From NCBI RefSeq assembly GCF_023634845.1, contig NZ_JAMLJL010000007.1, positions 62,001-126,000 of the forward strand: DNA of 64,000 nucleotides, given 5' to 3'. How positions within the stretch are numbered: position 1 is the first letter of the stretch; every line of letters starts with the position of its first letter. The position numbers and the translations under genes are program-made. Below, piece after piece: positions 57,137 through 64,000 of the stretch. The notes below the pieces were generated by a model that did not search any database, was not told where the DNA came from, and saw only the letters and a list, made by a program, of their open reading frames with translations. This DNA comes from Flavobacterium amniphilum (lineage in GTDB: Bacteria; Bacteroidota; Bacteroidia; Flavobacteriales; Flavobacteriaceae).

Positions 57137-59096
57137 GTACTAGTATTGAACTGTCTTTTTGGTTTTCCATTTGGATTTCAAAAACATAAACTCCCGGTTT
57201 TAATGTTGAACCATTGTAAGTGTATGTGAAATCTGTTGCTGGTTTATTTGTTTTTTCGGTTGTAATCAAATTTCCTTTCACATCATAAATACTAATGATG
57301 GCTTCTCCGGTGTTTGGAGAGGAATATTCGACTTTAAAAGAATCTTTAACCGGATTAGGATAAACTTTAATCGGATAGAAGATTTGCTTTTGGGCTTGCT
57401 TCGCAGAATTAGGTTTGTTGATGCAGAAATTGTCAATTACTACGTTAGTATCGTCGTAAACAGTACCACAAAGTGTAGTGCCCGTTACATCAAATATAAC
57501 ATAATGATAATCTGATTTGAAAGCCTGTAAGAAAGATGAACTTCCTGCTGTGTACAAAGGAGCACCGGCACCACCGCAAACTACCTGACATCTTCCTTCA
57601 GTTGGCTGACTTCCATAATTTGCAACAGGAGATGATGTGCTTACATTTCGGTTTATGGGTTTGAAACGCTCATACAAATGATCGTGACCTGTTAGAATTA
57701 AGTCAACACCGTAATCGTCAAAAGCTTTGAACCATGTGTTCCAATAGGCATCCATTTCGCCTGCATGTGGACCGACTGTATAAAAAGGTCGGTGGAACGA
57801 AATAATTTTCCACTTTTTTGATGCATTTGCGGCTAAAGTAGACTTAAGCCAGTTGTATTGAGTAACATCCGAAGGTGTTTCTGAATTTAAACAAATGAAA
57901 ACAGTTTCTCCATATTCAACCGAATAGTATAATTCAGTTTGCGGAGTGTTGTTTTTTGGTAAATCAAAAATATTCTGGTAATAAGAAGCTGATGCAACAT
58001 CGTGATTTCCCTGTGCATGTAAAATAAGTCTGTTGTTGATTAAGTTGGTTCCGTTGTCAAACCAGGCATCCCATTGAGATGCTGAACTTCCGGTATCAAC
58101 TATATCTCCGTTAAATACCACAAATGCCGGATTTCTGTTATTGGTTAAAGTTGAAATGGTATTCCAAACGCCTACATTGGTTCTGCTATCACCAACAGCT
58201 GCAAATTTGAATGTATCAGTAGTAGTTGGTGGAGTGGTGGTAAATGTTTTTTGTGCGCTCCACACACCCGAAACAGAATCAAATAAAGAGTAATATATTG
58301 TTGCGTTTGCAGTTAATATTCCCGGGAAAGTGAAACTGAAAAATTTGTTGGTTGATGACGAATATCCTGAGCGGGATGTAACATTGCTGGTTCCTTGCTC
58401 GTAAGTAGTGGTATAGCCCCATTTAATCTGGTCAGTTGTAGCTGCTGTTGAGTTTGTCCAAGATACAGTCAATCCTTCCAATGGATTTTTTGTTGTGCCC
58501 CATCTGATATGTTTTTGTGTAACTGAAGGTGGTGCTGATGTATTACCTTTCAATTCTAAATCAAAACTAATGTCTGAACTGTTTTTTGCGTTTTGATGAA
58601 TTTCCACGGCAATGGTGTTGCTTCCGGAAACAAATGTATTAGCAGGTAGTGTTGCTGACTGGAATGTTCCTCCATCGTCACTGGCTAAAGTTGCTAAAGT
58701 TGTATAACCGGCACTGGCAGCTAGGTTATTCCTGTATATTTCGGTTCCGTTTACATAAACTGCTACACCATCATCTCTTTTTACACGTAAGGTGTAATTT
58801 AGAAATTGGCTTGGGTTTGTTACCGAAAAGGTTTTTCTGAAATAAGTTGTGACATATCTGTTTGATGTGCTTGTACCATAGCTGACTACTGTCGCTTCGT
58901 CCCCGTCACCATAACCCAGTTGGGCGTTTCCTTGTTTCCAACTGGTTTCGTTGATTGTTGTGGCTCTCCACGCGGTACCCTGATTGGTACCGTTATCTAG
59001 GTATTTCCAACTTGATCCGGTACTGACTAAAGTTGTTTGGCCAATAGACATACTGTACATCCCCATGCACAGCAGTAAAAAATAAATTCTTTTCAT
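57129..59096 (-). CDS. T9SS type A secreted metallophosphoesterase (purple acid phosphatase-like)
   Basis: A 655-residue secreted enzyme. After the signal peptide (residues 1-19, ending MSIGQ) comes a jelly-roll domain at about 20-185 (VKRDDGVAVYVNGTEIYRNN), then an FnIII-like purple acid phosphatase N domain at about 190-290. The metallophosphatase domain (about 295-530) has the metal-site motifs AAVGDSR, FNGDIVD, GNHDVAS, SFHRPFYT and GHDHLYER. The C-terminal 75 residues (KVYPNPVKDSFKVEY, ISIYDVKGNLI, KPGVYVFEI) form a type A sorting domain. It probably hydrolyses phosphate esters or nucleotides at the cell surface or outside. The first metal motif, D-S-R, differs from the D-x-G common in the family. 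It is coupled to the DoxX-like gene. Confidence 0.9.
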   Translation of the reverse strand: MKRIYFLLLCMGMYSMSIGQTTLVSTGSSWKYLDNGTNQGTAWRATTINETSWKQGNAQLGYGDGDEATVVSYGTSTSNRYVTTYFRKTFSVTNPSQFLNYTLRVKRDDGVAVYVNGTEIYRNNLAASAGYTTLATLASDDGGTFQSATLPANTFVSGSNTIAVEIHQNAKNSSDISFDLELKGNTSAPPSVTQKHIRWGTTKNPLEGLTVSWTNSTAATTDQIKWGYTTTYEQGTSNVTSRSGYSSSTNKFFSFTFPGILTANATIYYSLFDSVSGVWSAQKTFTTTPPTTTDTFKFAAVGDSRTNVGVWNTISTLTNNRNPAFVVFNGDIVDTGSSASQWDAWFDNGTNLINNRLILHAQGNHDVASASYYQNIFDLPKNNTPQTELYYSVEYGETVFICLNSETPSDVTQYNWLKSTLAANASKKWKIISFHRPFYTVGPHAGEMDAYWNTWFKAFDDYGVDLILTGHDHLYERFKPINRNVSTSSPVANYGSQPTEGRCQVVCGGAGAPLYTAGSSSFLQAFKSDYHYVIFDVTGTTLCGTVYDDTNVVIDNFCINKPNSAKQAQKQIFYPIKVYPNPVKDSFKVEYSSPNTGEAIISIYDVKGNLITTEKTNKPATDFTYTYNGSTLKPGVYVFEIQMENQKDSSILVRE

Positions 59097-59300
59097 AGTT
59101 TTTAGTTTTTTAGTTGCCGCTAAAATATTAAAATAAGAATTTTCTTAACTTTATTATTTTGTTATTCTTTTGTAAATCAATGGGTTTATTTTGGTATCCG
59201 ACGTTAATAATATTTTTTGTAATTTTTTTTCACATAAAAATGAAAAATTATAACATTTTGTTAAATTTTGTTATTGTGTATTTAGAAACCAAATATTAAT

Positions 59301-59308
59301 TACTTTTG
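59301..59308 (+). promoter_or_regulatory. Putative -7 promoter element of asd
   Basis: TACTTTTG matches TAnnTTTG exactly, 31 bases before the ATG. A TTG at 59274-59276 is a possible -33, though the 24-base spacer is longer than the usual 19-21. Confidence 0.48.
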
Positions 59309-59339
59309 TGGTGTCAAAATTTAAACACACACATTTAAG

Positions 59340-60329
59340 ATGAAAGTAGCCGTTGTAGGTGCTACCGGTATGGTAGGAGAAGTAATGCTTCAAGTATTAG
59401 CAGAAAGAAATTTCCCGATAACTGAATTGATTCCTGTTGCCTCAGAAAGGTCAGTAGGGAATGAAATCGAATTTAAGGGTAAAAAGTATAAGGTGGTTGG
59501 TATGCAAACTGCAATCGACATGAAACCGGCTATTGCAATCTTTTCGGCTGGTGGTGATACTTCAAAGGAATGGGCTCCTAAATTTGCTGAAGCCGGTACT
59601 ACCGTAATCGATAATTCTTCAGCATGGAGAATGGATCCGACTAAAAAATTGGTTGTTCCGGAAATCAATGCTTCAGTTTTGACTAAAGAAGATAAAATTA
59701 TTGCAAATCCAAACTGTTCGACCATTCAAATGGTTATGGTATTGGCACCATTGCATAAGATATATGATATTAAACGTGTAGTTGTTTCTACTTATCAGTC
59801 AATAACAGGAACCGGTGTGAAAGCTGTTCGTCAGCTGGAAAATGAGTATGACGGTGTTAAAGGCGATATGGCTTATAAATACCAAATTCATCGTAACGCG
59901 ATTCCTCAATGTGATGTTTTTGAAGAGAACGATTATACGAAGGAAGAAATGAAATTAGTACGTGAGACTCAAAAAATCTTGGATGACAAAACGATAGCTG
60001 TAACGGCTACTGCTGTTAGAATTCCGGTTGTAGGCGGTCACAGCGAGGCGGTTAATGTTGAGTTTGAGAATGATTTTGAAGTGGGTAACGTACGTCAAAT
60101 TTTGCATCAGACAGAAGGAGTAACGGTTCAGGATAACGTAGATACATTTACTTTCCCGATGCCTTTATATGCACAAGGTAAAGATGATGTTTTCGTAGGT
60201 AGAATACGTCGTGACGGAAGTCAGCCAAACACATTGAATATGTGGATCGTCGCCGATAATTTACGTAAAGGGGCAGCTACAAATGCTGTACAGATTGCTG
60301 AATATCTGGTAGCTAACAATCTGGTTTAA
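59340..60329 (+). CDS. asd: Aspartate-semialdehyde dehydrogenase
   Basis: A 329-residue cytoplasmic enzyme that reduces aspartyl phosphate to aspartate semialdehyde with NADPH, the branch point to lysine/diaminopimelate, threonine and methionine. It has the nucleotide-binding VAVVGATGMVGEVMLQVL, the SAGGDTSKEWAP loop, DNSSAWRMD, VPEIN, catalytic Cys126 in NPNCSTIQMV, STYQSITGTGVKAV, RIPVVGGHSEAVN (catalytic His), and DGSQPNTLNMW. Length and start are standard. It has its own promoter-like element and a terminator after it. Confidence 0.98.
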   Translation: MKVAVVGATGMVGEVMLQVLAERNFPITELIPVASERSVGNEIEFKGKKYKVVGMQTAIDMKPAIAIFSAGGDTSKEWAPKFAEAGTTVIDNSSAWRMDPTKKLVVPEINASVLTKEDKIIANPNCSTIQMVMVLAPLHKIYDIKRVVVSTYQSITGTGVKAVRQLENEYDGVKGDMAYKYQIHRNAIPQCDVFEENDYTKEEMKLVRETQKILDDKTIAVTATAVRIPVVGGHSEAVNVEFENDFEVGNVRQILHQTEGVTVQDNVDTFTFPMPLYAQGKDDVFVGRIRRDGSQPNTLNMWIVADNLRKGAATNAVQIAEYLVANNLV

Positions 60330-60351
60330 GTTTTAGGAAATAGAAAAATTG

Positions 60352-60388
60352 AATCCGTTTGACTTTTTGTTGAACGGATTTATTTTTT
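60352..60388 (+). terminator. Terminator after asd
   Basis: AATCCGTT (60352-60359) pairs with AACGGATT (60373-60380), followed by TATTTTTT. It lies 22 bases after the asd stop and overlaps the region just upstream of the next promoter. Confidence 0.78.
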
Positions 60389-60394
60389 GTTTTA

Positions 60395-60402
60395 TATATT
60401 TG
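60395..60402 (+). promoter_or_regulatory. Putative -7 promoter element giving a leaderless transcript
   Basis: TATATTTG matches TAnnTTTG exactly and ends only 6 bases before the ATG at 60409. TTG at 60370-60372 is a possible -33 (22-base spacer). With the usual start about 5-7 bases downstream, transcription would begin at or next to the start codon. Confidence 0.45.
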
Positions 60403-60408
60403 TTCTGA

Positions 60409-60759
60409 ATGAAAAAGAAAATCTTCATATTGAACTATTCTTTGGTACTGACGGTGCTTTTTGGCGTACTGTTTCAGTCATTGCATTCATTCGAGCATTT
60501 GGTCGAGCAATTAACAACTGAGCATTGCAACCATAAATACCATACCGGAAAAACCGAATTCACACACAGCCATCATGATTTTGATGATTGTTTTGTCTGT
60601 GAATATTCATTCAGTAATTACATTCCAACCGAATTTTTCTCGTTTGAGTTTAAAATTCCGGTTTACAATACTATCAGTTTGTTTGGTTACAGTGAAAAAT
60701 TAGTTTTTTTCTCTGGTAGTATAATCAAATCCCGCGGACCGCCTTCTTTTATTGTTTAA
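60409..60759 (+). CDS. His/Cys-rich small exported protein, possibly metal-binding
   Basis: A 116-residue protein. The N-terminal hydrophobic segment (about 7-26) looks like a signal peptide or anchor. Then come a His-rich stretch (SFEHLVEQ, HCNHKYHTGK, FTHSHHDFDDCFVCEY) with about nine His and three Cys including a CxxC-like CFVC, and a hydrophobic C-terminal region ending KSRGPPSFIV. His/Cys clusters of this kind usually bind Zn, Cu or Ni. The next gene, 70 bases downstream on the same strand, is a TonB-dependent receptor, so a joint role in metal uptake or sensing at the envelope is plausible. I recognise no named family with confidence. Confidence 0.65.
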   Translation: MKKKIFILNYSLVLTVLFGVLFQSLHSFEHLVEQLTTEHCNHKYHTGKTEFTHSHHDFDDCFVCEYSFSNYIPTEFFSFEFKIPVYNTISLFGYSEKLVFFSGSIIKSRGPPSFIV

Positions 60760-60829
60760 GCTATTTTTTAGGATTTCCAATCGCTTTTGGATTTCCACGT
60801 TTCTATTTAAACAATAATCATTAAAATCA

Positions 60830-63034
60830 ATGAAATCATTTATTATATCCCTATTCATAGGGTTCTCGTTGTTTGTGCAGGCACAAACAAGCATTTCAGG
60901 TATTGTATCTGATGAAAATAAGAACGTTTTAGAAGGTGTTACAGTCCATATTCCCGAATTGCATATTGAAGCAAAAACAAATGAGCAGGGTAAATACCAA
61001 ATAAAGAACCTGCCTTCCGGTAGTTTTACCATTATTTTTTCACATCCAAAATTTGACAATAACACATCCACTATACAGCTAAACGAAACCGAAATCATTT
61101 ACGACATGGTCTTAACCGAAGAGCATACACATCATATTGATGAGGTCGTCGTATCGACGGTTTTCAATAAAATGCAGTCGCAAAATGTAATGAAGGTTGA
61201 AAATCAAAAAATTAAGCAATTAAAGCAAAAAGGTGCAGCAACACTTATTGAAGGTCTGGCTACAATTCCGGGTGTTGCTAATATTTCCACCGGTACATCT
61301 ATAGGAAAACCGGTTATCAGAGGATTGAGTGGAAACAGGGTTTTGGTTTACACCCAAGGTGTGCGCCTTGAAAACCAACAGTTTGGTGAAGAACATGGAT
61401 TAGGATTGAACGACAGCGGTATTGAAAGTGTTGAAGTAATCAAAGGTCCTGCATCCTTGCTTTATGGTTCAGATGCTCTTGGAGGTGTTTTGTTTTTTAA
61501 TCCCGAAAAGTTTGCAAATCCTAATTCGTATTCGGCAGATTTTAGTCAGAAGTTTTTCAGTAATACATTGGGAAGCAGTACTAATTTCGGATTGAAGACG
61601 TCTTCCGAAAAATGGAAATTTTTGGCAAGGGGAGGTTATAACACCCATGTTGATTATCAAATGCCAAATAGCAACAGGGTTACTAATTCCCGTTTTGAAG
61701 AAACCGATTTTAAAACCGGAATAAGTTATAACGGGACAAAATTTACTTCAACTTTCCGCTATAATATAAATTTACTGTCACTTGGATTGCCGGAAGAAAT
61801 TGGACAGAATACAACTATCAGGAATCCTGATTTTCCAAGGCAGGGTGTATTAAGTCAAATCGCAAGTTTGCACAACAAAATATTTTTCAAAAATTCGAAG
61901 CTAAATCTTGATTTCGGATATATAGCCAATGACCGTAAAGAATTTGAAGACAGCCTTAAACCAATTTTGGAAATGGATTTGAAAACGTTCAATTTCGATG
62001 CGAAATATGAATTTCCTAAAATGGGAAAATTTGAAACTATTGTTGGTTTGCAGGGAATGAATCAGACAAATGTAAATTCCGGGGAAGAAATTTTAATTCC
62101 TGATGCAAGGATAAATGATTTGGGTGTTTTGGCTACTACTAACTATTCCTGGAAGAAAAATGTGTTTCAGGCAGGATTTCGTTTCGATAACAGATGGATT
62201 GAGACAGAAACCCATGGAATTTCAGGAGAAGAAGGTTATTTTGAAGCAATTGATAAGAAATTCAACAGTTTTAATGCGTCATTGGGTTGTAAAACTTCAA
62301 TTACCGATAATTTAACTGTACGTTTGAATGTGGCTTCTGGATTTAGGGCGCCAAATTTAGCTGAATTAACTTCAAATGGTGTTCACGAAGGGAGTAACCG
62401 TTATGAAATTGGTAACCCAAATCTGAAAAATGAGCAAAATATTCAAACCGATTTGAATTTTGAATATGGAAATAAACATTTTGAATTCTTTGTAAATGGA
62501 TTTTACAACAAAATCAATAATTACATCTTTATTGCGCCAAACGGCAATGTGATCGACGGCAATGATGTATATGATTATGTACAGGCAGATGCCAATCTTT
62601 ATGGTGGTGAAGCAGGAATTCATCTGCATCCGCATCCAATAGACTGGCTTCACATTACCAGTAGCTTTGAATCGGTTACCGGTAAAAAGAATAATGGCGA
62701 TTACCTGCCTTTGATTCCTTCAAATAAATGGAGTAATACATTTAAAACTGATTTTGAGTTGAAATGGTTAAAATCAGGATATGCGTCATTGAATCTGGAT
62801 ACATTTTTGTCCCAAAATAAAGTTGGATTGTTCGAAACCAAAACAGGAGAGTATTCTTTGTTGAATTTCGGATTAGGCGGAAATATTAATTTGGCTAAGT
62901 TTAAATGCGAATTGAGTTTTAGTGCAAATAATATTCTGAACCGTGAGTATGTATCGCATTTATCACGTTTAAAAGCTGATGGAATTCCAAATATTGGCAG
63001 GAATTTAATTGTAGGGTTGAATTTTAATTTATAA
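60830..63034 (+). CDS. TonB-dependent receptor, possibly for a metal
   Basis: A 734-residue outer-membrane transporter. The signal peptide ends LFVQAQ (residue 19). A carboxypeptidase-like regulatory domain (about 21-100, SISGIVSDENKNVLEGVTVHI) ends in EEHTHHIDEVVVS, a His-rich linker before the plug. The plug (about 120-225) has LIEGLATIPGVANISTG, KPVIRGLSGNRVLVYTQGVR, GEEHGLGLNDSGIESVEVIKGP, and SLLYGSDALGGVL. The barrel ends with IGRNLIVGLNFNL. It probably forms a unit with the His-rich small protein gene just upstream, which suggests Zn or Cu as substrate, but this is inference. Two GGATTTCCA direct repeats lie 18 bp apart before the gene. Confidence 0.9.
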   Translation: MKSFIISLFIGFSLFVQAQTSISGIVSDENKNVLEGVTVHIPELHIEAKTNEQGKYQIKNLPSGSFTIIFSHPKFDNNTSTIQLNETEIIYDMVLTEEHTHHIDEVVVSTVFNKMQSQNVMKVENQKIKQLKQKGAATLIEGLATIPGVANISTGTSIGKPVIRGLSGNRVLVYTQGVRLENQQFGEEHGLGLNDSGIESVEVIKGPASLLYGSDALGGVLFFNPEKFANPNSYSADFSQKFFSNTLGSSTNFGLKTSSEKWKFLARGGYNTHVDYQMPNSNRVTNSRFEETDFKTGISYNGTKFTSTFRYNINLLSLGLPEEIGQNTTIRNPDFPRQGVLSQIASLHNKIFFKNSKLNLDFGYIANDRKEFEDSLKPILEMDLKTFNFDAKYEFPKMGKFETIVGLQGMNQTNVNSGEEILIPDARINDLGVLATTNYSWKKNVFQAGFRFDNRWIETETHGISGEEGYFEAIDKKFNSFNASLGCKTSITDNLTVRLNVASGFRAPNLAELTSNGVHEGSNRYEIGNPNLKNEQNIQTDLNFEYGNKHFEFFVNGFYNKINNYIFIAPNGNVIDGNDVYDYVQADANLYGGEAGIHLHPHPIDWLHITSSFESVTGKKNNGDYLPLIPSNKWSNTFKTDFELKWLKSGYASLNLDTFLSQNKVGLFETKTGEYSLLNFGLGGNINLAKFKCELSFSANNILNREYVSHLSRLKADGIPNIGRNLIVGLNFNL

Positions 63035-63083
63035 CAAATAATAGGTTTTTTGTTATGAATGAGAAGTAAGTGTCTGAAAGATG

Positions 63084-63091
63084 TATTTTTG
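63084..63091 (+). promoter_or_regulatory. Putative -7 promoter element of the prolyl oligopeptidase gene
   Basis: TATTTTTG matches TAnnTTTG exactly and ends 18 bases before the ATG at 63110. No -33 TTG at normal spacing. Confidence 0.38.
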
Positions 63092-63109
63092 CTTCAAACC
63101 AAACTCACA

Positions 63110-64000
63110 ATGAAAAAACTAGTTACTTCGTTAGCAGTTGTCATGGCAATTTCTGCTAATGCCCAATCCCAAAAAAACACAAAAGGAATGAAATATCCTG
63201 TGACCAAAAAAGTTGAAACCACTGATGCATATTTCGGAAAAACAATCAAAGATCCTTACAGATGGCTGGAAGATGACCGTTCACCGGAAACTGAAGTATG
63301 GGTTAAAGAGCAAAATAAACTGGCGGATGGATATCTGAATCAAATTCCGTATCGCAATGATTTGAAAACACGTTTGGAAAAAATGTGGAATTATGAAAAA
63401 ATAAGTTCACCATTTGTTGAAGGTGATTTTACCTATTTCTACAAAAATAACGGTTTACAAAATCAATCGGTTTTATACAGGAAAGATGCATCTGGAAATG
63501 AAGAAGTTTTTCTGGATCCAAATACTTTTTCCAAAGATGGTACAACTTCTTTGGCAGGAATTGATTTCTCAAAAGACGGAAGTAAAGCAGCTTATCAAAT
63601 ATCGATTGGCGGCTCTGATTGGCGTGAAGTGATTATTATTGATGCAAAAACAAAGGAAGTTCTTGAAAATAAATTAGTTGACGTAAAATTCAGTGGAATT
63701 TCCTGGTATAAAAATGAGGGATTTTATTACTCGAGTTATGATAAGCCGGTTGGGAGTGAACTTTCAGCAAAAACCGATCAGCATAAGGTATACTACCATA
63801 AATTGGGAACTCCGCAAAAAGATGATAAAGTAATTTTCGGATTAGATCAAAAGCGTCGCTATGTGGGTGGTAATGTTACTCAGGATGAACGGTTTTTAAT
63901 GATTTCTGCATCAAATACAACATCAGGTAACGAGTTGTATATTAAAGATTTATCAGTGCCCGAAAGTCCAATCGTAACTATTATGGATAATTTTAATTCA
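63110..64000 (+). CDS. Prolyl oligopeptidase (S9A family), 5' part only
   Basis: A reading frame open from the ATG at 63110 to the window edge (297 codons visible; the family is about 700 residues). The signal peptide ends at SANAQ (residue 19), so it is a periplasmic or secreted peptidase. The visible part is the propeller domain that gates the active site: KVETTDAYFGKTIKDPYRWLEDDRSPETEVWVKEQN, YRNDLKTRLEKMWNYEK, and GDFTYFYKNNGLQNQSVLYRK. The catalytic Ser, Asp and His lie beyond the window, so activity cannot be judged. The enzyme should cleave short peptides after proline. It starts 75 bases after the TonB-dependent receptor gene and has its own -7 element. Confidence 0.93.
   Translation, partial: MKKLVTSLAVVMAISANAQSQKNTKGMKYPVTKKVETTDAYFGKTIKDPYRWLEDDRSPETEVWVKEQNKLADGYLNQIPYRNDLKTRLEKMWNYEKISSPFVEGDFTYFYKNNGLQNQSVLYRKDASGNEEVFLDPNTFSKDGTTSLAGIDFSKDGSKAAYQISIGGSDWREVIIIDAKTKEVLENKLVDVKFSGISWYKNEGFYYSSYDKPVGSELSAKTDQHKVYYHKLGTPQKDDKVIFGLDQKRRYVGGNVTQDERFLMISASNTTSGNELYIKDLSVPESPIVTIMDNFNS

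Overview
The window reads as a chromosomal segment of a Flavobacteriaceae bacterium, most likely Flavobacterium or a close relative. The evidence is the type IX secretion (T9SS) sorting domains on seven large secreted proteins, PorP/SprF and OmpA-type T9SS partners, a MurF-alanine racemase fusion, paired TonB-dependent receptor/DUF4249 genes, A-rich start regions instead of strong Shine-Dalgarno sites, and several matches to the Bacteroidetes -7 promoter element TAnnTTTG. I saw no rRNA, tRNA, CRISPR array, transposase or prophage block.

Layout. 1-7.5 kb: a DUF4256 gene cut by the window edge, a small membrane-anchored protein, and two T9SS type B secreted proteins in one minus-strand unit. 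7.5-12.3 kb: DUF1456 protein, esterase-like hydrolase, a TerB-like protein, and a LytS/LytR-type pair (TPR sensor kinase and LytTR regulator) facing a T9SS type A beta-propeller protein (12.4-14.1 kb); the shared intergenic region holds a good candidate LytTR operator. 14.2-15.5 kb: a surface-type lipoprotein and a truncated second copy of its C-terminal half abutting uvrB. 15.5-22.5 kb (minus): uvrB, rlmF, thiamine pyrophosphokinase, DUF4249 lipoprotein and TonB-dependent receptor. 22.8-25.6 kb (plus): two tandem TPR membrane proteins, the first with an AraC-type DNA-binding domain.

26-45.5 kb is the accessory centrepiece: a 2061-residue type A adhesin, a 2289-residue type B adhesin, its likely PorP/SprF partner, a PorE-like OmpA protein and an 1108-residue type B protein. 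The two giant adhesins share a small repeated beta-rich module, and in several places it seems to be inserted inside other domains. I regard this as the most interesting and least described feature of the window.

45.5-64 kb is mostly housekeeping: monomeric isocitrate dehydrogenase; a compact minus-strand unit (acidic protein, rsmI, hopJ-family gene, recJ, MFS exporter); tdk and murF-alr overlapping by one base; mscL; a small membrane protein overlapping a secreted metallophosphoesterase; asd; a His-rich small protein followed by a TonB-dependent receptor (a possible metal uptake unit); and the start of a prolyl oligopeptidase.

Functions are assigned from motifs read by eye. Domain limits are approximate and no database search was run.
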